From Erythrophleum ivorense (Eukaryota > Streptophyta > Magnoliopsida > Fabales > Fabaceae): 64,000 bases of DNA. Numbering within the stretch: position 1 is the first letter of the stretch; the number at the start of each line of letters is the position of its first letter. Of this stretch, positions 57,385 through 64,000 are shown in pieces. The position numbers and the translations under genes were made by a program. The stretch lies in the NCBI GenBank assembly GCA_026724425.1, contig JAIUCV010000351.1, positions 558,001-622,000 on the forward strand, given 5' to 3'. The notes under the pieces were generated by a model. It saw only the letters and a program-made list of their open reading frames with translations, was not told the DNA's origin and did no database searches.

Positions 57385-60300
57385 ATATTTTTCTTCTTGT
57401 TTTTTGCCAAATCCTTTCACGAAATGCAAAACATGTTAAAAAATTATTTTAAATAAGAATGTAAATATATTAACAGTAAACTTTATAATAAAAGTTTAAT
57501 AATAAATTTATAAAAGAAAATTTTGAATATATCAAATATGTAAGTTAGATCTATAAAAAAATGAAAAGATTATTGAAGTTAATTCTTTGGGTGATATAAT
57601 TTATTGATGCATTTCTTTTAATAAATTTTAATTGATTCATTGCTGTTGAAAGAATATACTTTTGTTTTAGCTAATAATTAGCTTTTTTCCCTATGGGTTA
57701 TATCTACCTAAGTTTTTCTTAAAATTATTACATACACACTTTACAAAAGTAAGTATGTGAGTGAGTCTCATTAGAGATCACCCAAAGGTTAAAATTTTTT
57801 TCTAATTATAAATATTTAATTAAAACATAAAAAATAAAATTAAGATGTCAAACTTAGCATTCATTCAAAAATAAAAAAGAGTAAAATATATGAAACTCTA
57901 ATGAGTTTTGTCCAAACCATATGAACTCCTTATAAATTTTGTTGAAATTACACAAACCTTTGATTTATTTTTAAAATTTCTCTTAAAATAAAAAGTAAAT
58001 TATATATATTTCTTTTAAATTTTGTTGAAACTACATAAAACTCCTCAATATTTTTAAGGGAGGTCTATATAATTTTAAAAAAAATTTAAAGAAAGTACAT
58101 ATAATTTTAATAAAACTCAAAAGAGTTTGTATTAATTTTAAAAATAGAGTAGAGATCCATATAGTTTCAGTAAAATTCAAAAAGGTTTATGTAAGTTCTG
58201 AAAATAAAGAAAAATTGTGTAATTTAAATAAAATCAAAAAAGATTCACATATTTTATTCGATAAAAAATAGATTTATAATTTTGTATTGATTTATATGAT
58301 ATGCTTTTGAAATCATAGAGAAATTATTTGGAAGGACTTGCCTAATTACGAGGAAATTGATAACAGCAGCATTCGTAAGATTTGAGTGTTGGCAATGCAT
58401 CCAAGTTCATGCGGCAGCTTTCACTTCCTCACCATCAAAACGATAGAGTTTGTCTGAGTATCTGACGGATTTGACAACATCTTCGCTTTGGTGGAACCTC
58501 ACAACATGCACACATGCACTTATGATAGGCAAACCGAACTTTGCATGGGGCCATACATACCTGAAAGAAATGTTTCGCCTTCCCTTTTGCAATTGCCGAG
58601 TATGGATCTTTTATAGTTTAACATTATATAATTGAATCATTTAAAAAAATTATATATATATATATATATATTAAATATTATATTTTTATTAAAAAATTGA
58701 TAATAAAAATATAAAAAATTATATTTTAGTCTAGTGCTTATTAATTTATTACTCATATAACAATTTAGGGTAAATTAAATTTTTTAAAAATATTTTATTT
58801 TAATTGTTTTCTAAAAATTATGTGCATTATTTTAGTATAGTCATTTTTTATTTTAAGGAATATTTATGTATATATTTTATAACAAAAAAAGTTATGCAGT
58901 TTGAGTCTCTTTTGTAAAAAGAGAGTAATTTATTTTTTTATTTGTTAAGTAATAGTCACCCATAAAATTTTAAAGGTAACACAGGCATTATTTCTCTTTA
59001 TTTTATTTTCATAATTTGCTTGCTTTGTATAATGTGCTATAAATGTATATTTTATATTATGCCTTTGTAGCTGAAACAATCATTTGGCTAACTTTTCCCT
59101 ATTTGTTCCAAACAAAAGTTTATTTGTTTCGGTATGTCTATGGTCTCTGTTCGATCTCATAATCGACTTATAATGGTATAGCTTGTACTATGAATACAAC
59201 AAAGCTTTGTGGCCTCAAAACTGCCAATTGCCTAACAGTGGAGAACTGTGACATATTTTATTTATTTATTTGTTCTTTGTCCTTTTTGGCTGAGGGTATT
59301 AAGTGGTGAGGGGTGGTCTCCCAAAGGCCTTTCATTTCTTACCATTGCTATGGGGCCTAGGATCATTGAAAAATGATCAATAATGACTTGTTATGCATCC
59401 AAATTCTTTCCAATTCAGGCAAATTTAATTTTATATAGATTGAGGATGTGAGGTTAAAATTGAAAAATAACTTCTAATGTTAAAATAAAAAAGATCACAC
59501 TGAAATAAAATAAAATAAATTAATTAAAGCAAAATTTAGTATAAAATTAAGGCACAGAGTTGAAATAAAATAGAATTAAGGAATGAGAGTGAATCTTTAA
59601 AGTAAAGTTCAGAGATAAAAAAGCATATGTTAACCTTTTTTTTTCTTTTTCCACTTTATAATTTCAAAAGAAGAAAAGAGACTAGTTTATAATCATTTAT
59701 CCTTTTTTTTTCGTTAACTTGATCCTTTTAAACATTCTAGTCACATTGAGTTTTTTTAACAAACATTAATTTAGTCAAACCACTCTCCTCAATGGTGATA
59801 CCTAATCTTTTTTTATTAAATTAATATTTTTTATCATTTAATTTTTTTTGTAATTTTAATGGAATTCTCTAAGTTAATTTTTATGCTAAATTAGGAATTA
59901 AAAAAATTAATTTAGCAAGAAACAAACTTTAAAATGATGAAATTAAACTAATAAATAAACTCAAGGATTAAAAATATAATAAATTTCACCAATTTTTTTT
60001 CCCGCCGTACCTAGTGAAGAATGAGGGTATTAAGGGAATAGGGAAATGAGCGGTGAGAAGAAAGAAGAGTCCAAGGGTGGCAATGTAGAGGTGGAGCCTG
60101 AGTGTCTTGGGAATTTTGGGATGTGCAGGGAACATATTAAACTGTTTGCCACTGTAGATGGAATCGTCACAATCAAAAGTCAAAGAGTCAAACTTGGATT
60201 TGATTGTGATATCTTCCTGTAAATAGGTCATGCTCAGAGAGGGTGGGCCCCTCTGTCCGACATTATCTTCGGTCTGAGTTTTTCATAATCGATATTGTCT

Positions 60301-62668
60301 TCATGCCACTCTTGCATCCAACGCCATACCCGGATCTCAGCCCCCTCTTCCATCAACTTCTACCAATGTTTTTCAAACCGCAAATGTAAACATTTTTTAT
60401 GATTTAATGATTTGATCTCAATTGAATTTAGATTAGTTTCTTGTTTACACAAAAAAAAATCGGTTTTTAACTTGTTAAATGATAAACTAAAATGGTTTGT
60501 ATTGGTTTTGATTAATTCAGCTAATTTTTAACGATTGTAAAGATTAAATGGACAAAAATTATGATTAATTTATTGATTTTTCAGTAATCAATTTAGATTT
60601 TTTAACCTATGCCTTCTACCTTTTTTTCTTTATAAATATTATTTGTAAAATTCACTGAAGTATACCTAAAGGGACTAGTTTAATTTATAAAAAGAGATGG
60701 TATTTCTTTTTAAATATCCCAGTTCGATTTCTGTAACAACAATGTAGTAGAGCCAACTCTTAAAATTATTTGAAGAAAAAATTTAATTTTAATTAGAGCT
60801 TGAGAATATCCTTAATTGTAATATAAAAAAAAAATGCATGTTAAAGTATGCCCAGTTGTTACCAACTTGAATTTGATACTTTTACAAATGATGAGAGGGG
60901 GTGAGCCCTTAAAATTATCTAGGAAAAAATTTAAACTCGGACAAAATTTAGGGATATTCTCTATGTTAATACCCAAAAAAAAAAAAAGACCCTAATATAA
61001 GGAAAAAAAATTCATTAGAATATTTGACCCTAATATAAGATATTCTCTACATCTTTCTTCGACCTTATTGCACAAAACTCCTTAAAACTGCAGGTGGCTG
61101 CACGAAATATAATTTACAGCTTTGGTCAAATTATACAAAATTTACACGAAATATATTCTTTGTAAAATTCTTGCGTGTCTCCTTAGAGAGAGATCACCAA
61201 CAAAATTGATTACACAAGTCTATAAAATCCTCTTCCTAACCATTTCTAGTTATCTATAGTGGTTACTTGATTCAGAAAAGCATGTTTGAGGTCCAAACTA
61301 TAAGATCTACAATTCTTCAATGTCATTCAAGTGGACTATGCCCAGTTCTCAGACATAAAGAGAATAGATCCAGCTTGTGGCATGGGCCATTGTAAAGCCC
61401 ATATTTCCAACTTCAATCAAAAGCTTACGAGTGATCTAACCTTGCCATCTTTTTTTCCCTTTCTGGAATTAGAATTAGAAAATCTGTCTCAATTTCACCC
61501 TTGATCTCTTGAACTCTAATTTTAATTTGATGTGCCGAACCAAGCCTTAGATTCACTAGGAAACTAAAAACCAAAGGTAGCATTTGGTATATAGGTATCA
61601 TAATTTTTAGAGACTTAGAAATTTATTTATAATATTATATATTTGAACTTAACATATATTTAAACAAATCAATTATATTGTTTAGAGAATATATATATAT
61701 ATATATATCATAAATTTATAATTTCTCATTTGATATATCTAAACATCTTTTAAATAGATTTTCAGGAGTTCGAAAAATTAAATCTCTCATACATCTCAGT
61801 AGGGGAAACAAGCATGGTAAATCAATTTCTTAAAATCAAGTGAAGAGTTATAAAAATATATATACAGTCACACTATTCATAACATATATCTGTGCTATAC
61901 AGTACATATGGCACGCTAGTTTCCTTTTAAGTTTGCTAGTCTCAATGTGATTTGCAGCCTACCTTTGAATTTTGAATAGATGGAAAAGGTAAAATAACTT
62001 ATGTGAACACAAAGCTAATCCAGACGCTGTGTCTACAAAAAGACAAAAAAAAAAAATTCAAACAAACCCCAGAGGGATTAATGGTTGAAGTCCTCGCCCA
62101 TAATACTTGGCTCCCGGCCAGATTTCTAATCATTGTCTTTCCTAAAATACCTAGGATTCCACGGATGAAGGACCAGTGATAGTTATGCCATGCTTACCTG
62201 TTAATATCAGAAATTCTAACATTGCACTTATGTTATTAGCGGAAATATCGTAGAAATATTTTATGTAATGAATGGACCAACTAATTATAGTGGCGACACT
62301 TTTTTAAGTTAAGTCTCAGAAATCTGGACAGCTAAGGGGTGATCATGATAGAAATTAGAGCATTCATAAACATCCACATAAGTGAAATCATCCTTTAGAC
62401 AAAACAAAGCATGTTTCGTGTAAATTTTGTATAATTTGCCCAAAGCTGAAGAATTCCCTTCACATGAATTTGCAAAAGGAAGAGAATGGACAGATAATTA
62501 TCTTGTTTCTTTCCTGACCTTAATAAAGTTTAACAAGGCAACTGAGCATTCAGATTTTTTCATTTCTAGGCCGAGTTGCTTCCCACGTTCCAAGCATCTT
62601 TTGCTACTGTCTGAAATGCGAGATCAGTTGCCATCACGATTTAAGAATATTGATACTTGCGAAGGAAT
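57384..62668. other. Gene-poor tract, ending in the TBL 3' region
   Basis: No gene is confidently seen. On the minus strand, 58592-58407 ends an open frame after a TTTCTTTCAG acceptor-like sequence (KFGLPIISACVHVVRFHQSE and DKLYRFDGEEVKAAA); it could be a stray terminal exon, but I do not recognise it. GC-balanced patches at 60000-60370 and 61260-61560 also gave nothing. The last few hundred bases should hold the 3' UTR of the minus-strand gene at 62669. Confidence 0.4.
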
Positions 62669-62999
62669 CTACAATAAATGGAATAGTAACTCATTCCACA
62701 CATCAGGTACCCCCGGCAGGCACCAATGTATACAATCTGAGTAAGATGGAGGATTTGACAATTGTTCAGGGCGCAAAGGCTCCCAAAACTTCCGGAAGAT
62801 TGATGGGTGGCCATCCTTTCGGTACTCTGACAGCTGCGTTATGTTGACGACAGAAACTTTAGAACTCAACCTGCTTAGGATCTTCTCTACCATGCGCATC
62901 GTTGGCAAATCAGAACCACTTCCCCAATATCCCTCAAAATTGATGGGGTTCTTCTCCCCATAACAGTTTCCCTCACTTTCTGGTTTCCACTCTCTGCTC
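62669..62999 (-). CDS. Trichome birefringence-like (TBL) O-acetyltransferase, last exon (partial)
   Basis: This is the final coding exon of a TBL/DUF231 (PC-esterase) gene: 110 codons from a TTCAG acceptor at 63000-63002 to TAG at 62669-62671. It reads SREWKPESEGNCYGEKNPI, then GYWGSGSDLPTMRMVEKIL, KVSVVNITQLSEYRKDGHPS, FRKFWEPL and SYSDCIHWCLPGVPDVWNEL. The DxxH motif (DCIHWCLPG) carries the catalytic Asp and His of the Ser-His-Asp triad; the GDS motif with the Ser lies in upstream exons. TBL proteins are Golgi type II membrane enzymes that O-acetylate xylan and other wall polysaccharides. The frame is intact. I found no upstream exon before 64000, so either the preceding intron is long or this is a detached 3' fragment. 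Confidence 0.85.
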
Positions 63000-64000
63000 C
63001 TGAATGAGATTAGAGCTCAACTCAGTTAGATATATAGAGCAACAGATGCTTTTATTACCAACAATGATGATAGTGAAAACTTGAAAGATCTTTCTCTTGT
63101 TTGGATGGGATGCAATGCAAGGGAAGAACAAATGAAGAACTCTATTGCATTATAAATTTATACAGATATCAATAAGTGGGATAATTTCATTTTCACTTGG
63201 CAATTTTCTTTTGGTATTATGGACAAGGGTATCCTTGGGCCTTGCCCAGGCTATGTCCCCTGTCGGGCAATCTTAAGGTCACACTTCCCAATATCAGCTT
63301 GATGTATTGAAGATTTTACTGTTAGACGCTCTTTAGACAATCAAACCCAAGTTGATAAGGAGAAATATTATCTCCTTTTACCAACTTAGTTAACCCCTTT
63401 GGGTTCAACTAAGCATCTTAACCGAACTCTGCCATCCCATGACTCACCAAGGAGTTGTCTTGTCACATACAGTACATCTCTGCGTGCAAACAGGCACTTT
63501 TAGTATTGTTACTTGAGTATCCAAATTTTATGAACTAGGCCACTTTAGTCAAACTCTTTTACCCGCATAGCAGTTCATAAACCAAGTACATGACCGCCTT
63601 CTTACAATAAAGACAGGTTCCACTTCTGAGAAGCAAGCTAAACAACAATTTTCTCTAGTTAACAACAATAAAATGCACACCGCATGAGCTAGTCGGACTA
63701 ACTTGGCATGACGTACTATGTGAAAATAGGGGTGTAGCCTAAGTCACATCCATGAGAAAGTTTGTGTCTGAAAACTTTGAAGAGAATATCTTTAAGTAAA
63801 AATAAAAATCACAACCATAAATTTTGTAAGGATTTGTGACACTACAAAACTTTGATAAGAGATTCATTCAGTCACAGAAGCTGGGGGAGAGGGAACAAGG
63901 ACAACAAGACTGTAGTCACTAGTCATAACCAACTATAACATGGAGTCCGCATTGGACTGTCCAAAATGAAACAAAGTGTGAGATGAATGACAATCATTTA
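63000..64000. other. Presumed intron of the TBL gene
   Basis: Upstream of the TBL exon on the minus strand. I looked for further TBL exons (GDS box, central conserved Cys/Arg segments) and saw none. The base composition is more balanced than in the intergenic tracts, but no other gene or repeat is recognised. Confidence 0.35.

Noticed and set aside
57226..57429. Open frame with Arg-Glu and Tyr-Ile runs
   Set aside because: Encoded by the (TC)n/(TA)n microsatellite.
58407..58592. Possible terminal exon ending EEVKAAA
   Set aside because: An acceptor-like sequence precedes it, but no family was recognised and no partner exon is visible, so it was not called as a gene.
1..64000. tRNA, rRNA and CRISPR arrays
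   Set aside because: No tRNA cloverleaf with a GGTTCGA-type arm, no rRNA sequence and no spaced direct-repeat array of CRISPR type was seen on either strand.

Overview
The window is nuclear DNA of a flowering plant, most likely a eudicot. Introns are small, AT-rich and GT-AG. The recognisable genes are plant-specific: a plastid DTX44-type MATE transporter, an F-box/DUF295 gene, MIR390 and a TBL-family O-acetyltransferase. The spaces between genes are very AT-rich and full of decayed transposable elements. I cannot name the species from sequence alone.

Layout. Positions 1-1350 hold the first four coding exons of a DTX44-like gene on the minus strand; its 3' part lies outside the window. From 2.8 to 34 kb runs a degenerate F-box/DUF295 family cluster, with every copy on the minus strand. 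It has one intact gene (3145-4587), one copy with an internal deletion (2808-3106), one copy split by a large transposon (14047-14619 plus 24442-24547), one full-length copy with two stop codons (24701-26011) and one 5' fragment (33612-33830). Diverged blocks of flanking DNA are also repeated (5162/27480 and 10868/33905), so larger segments were duplicated and then broken up by mobile elements.

Mobile elements. A non-autonomous CACTA element (7702-10183, TSD AAA) sits inside a LINE remnant. A 9.8-kb PIF/Harbinger-type element (14620-24441, TSD TAA) sits inside the split F-box copy. It carries a decayed Harbinger transposase and its Myb/SANT partner on the minus strand. Unexpectedly, it also carries two tandem plus-strand genes of the Transposase_24 (Ptta/En/Spm) family, one with a fully open 337-residue reading frame and one pseudogenised. 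A ~470-bp perfect-centre foldback lies between the two convergent gene sets. Other elements are a FAR1-like fragment, a probable old Gypsy LTR with a nested ~700-bp foldback and a 35-bp tandem array, a Gypsy integrase remnant, a LINE RNase H remnant, several MITE-like foldbacks, and a well-delimited 2,235-bp solo LTR (48494-50728, TSD CATTA).

The best-supported RNA gene is MIR390 on the minus strand (hairpin about 43477-43592), with mature and star strands and an upstream TATA box. The right edge has the last coding exon of a trichome birefringence-like (TBL) xylan/polysaccharide O-acetyltransferase gene (62669-62999, minus). Long tracts at 35.5-42.3, 44.6-47.7, 50.7-53 and 53.4-62.6 kb hold no gene I can support.

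The most unusual feature is the composite Harbinger element with its Transposase_24 gene pair and central foldback. Its boundaries are supported by TIRs, a TSD and a paralogous empty site found in the same window.
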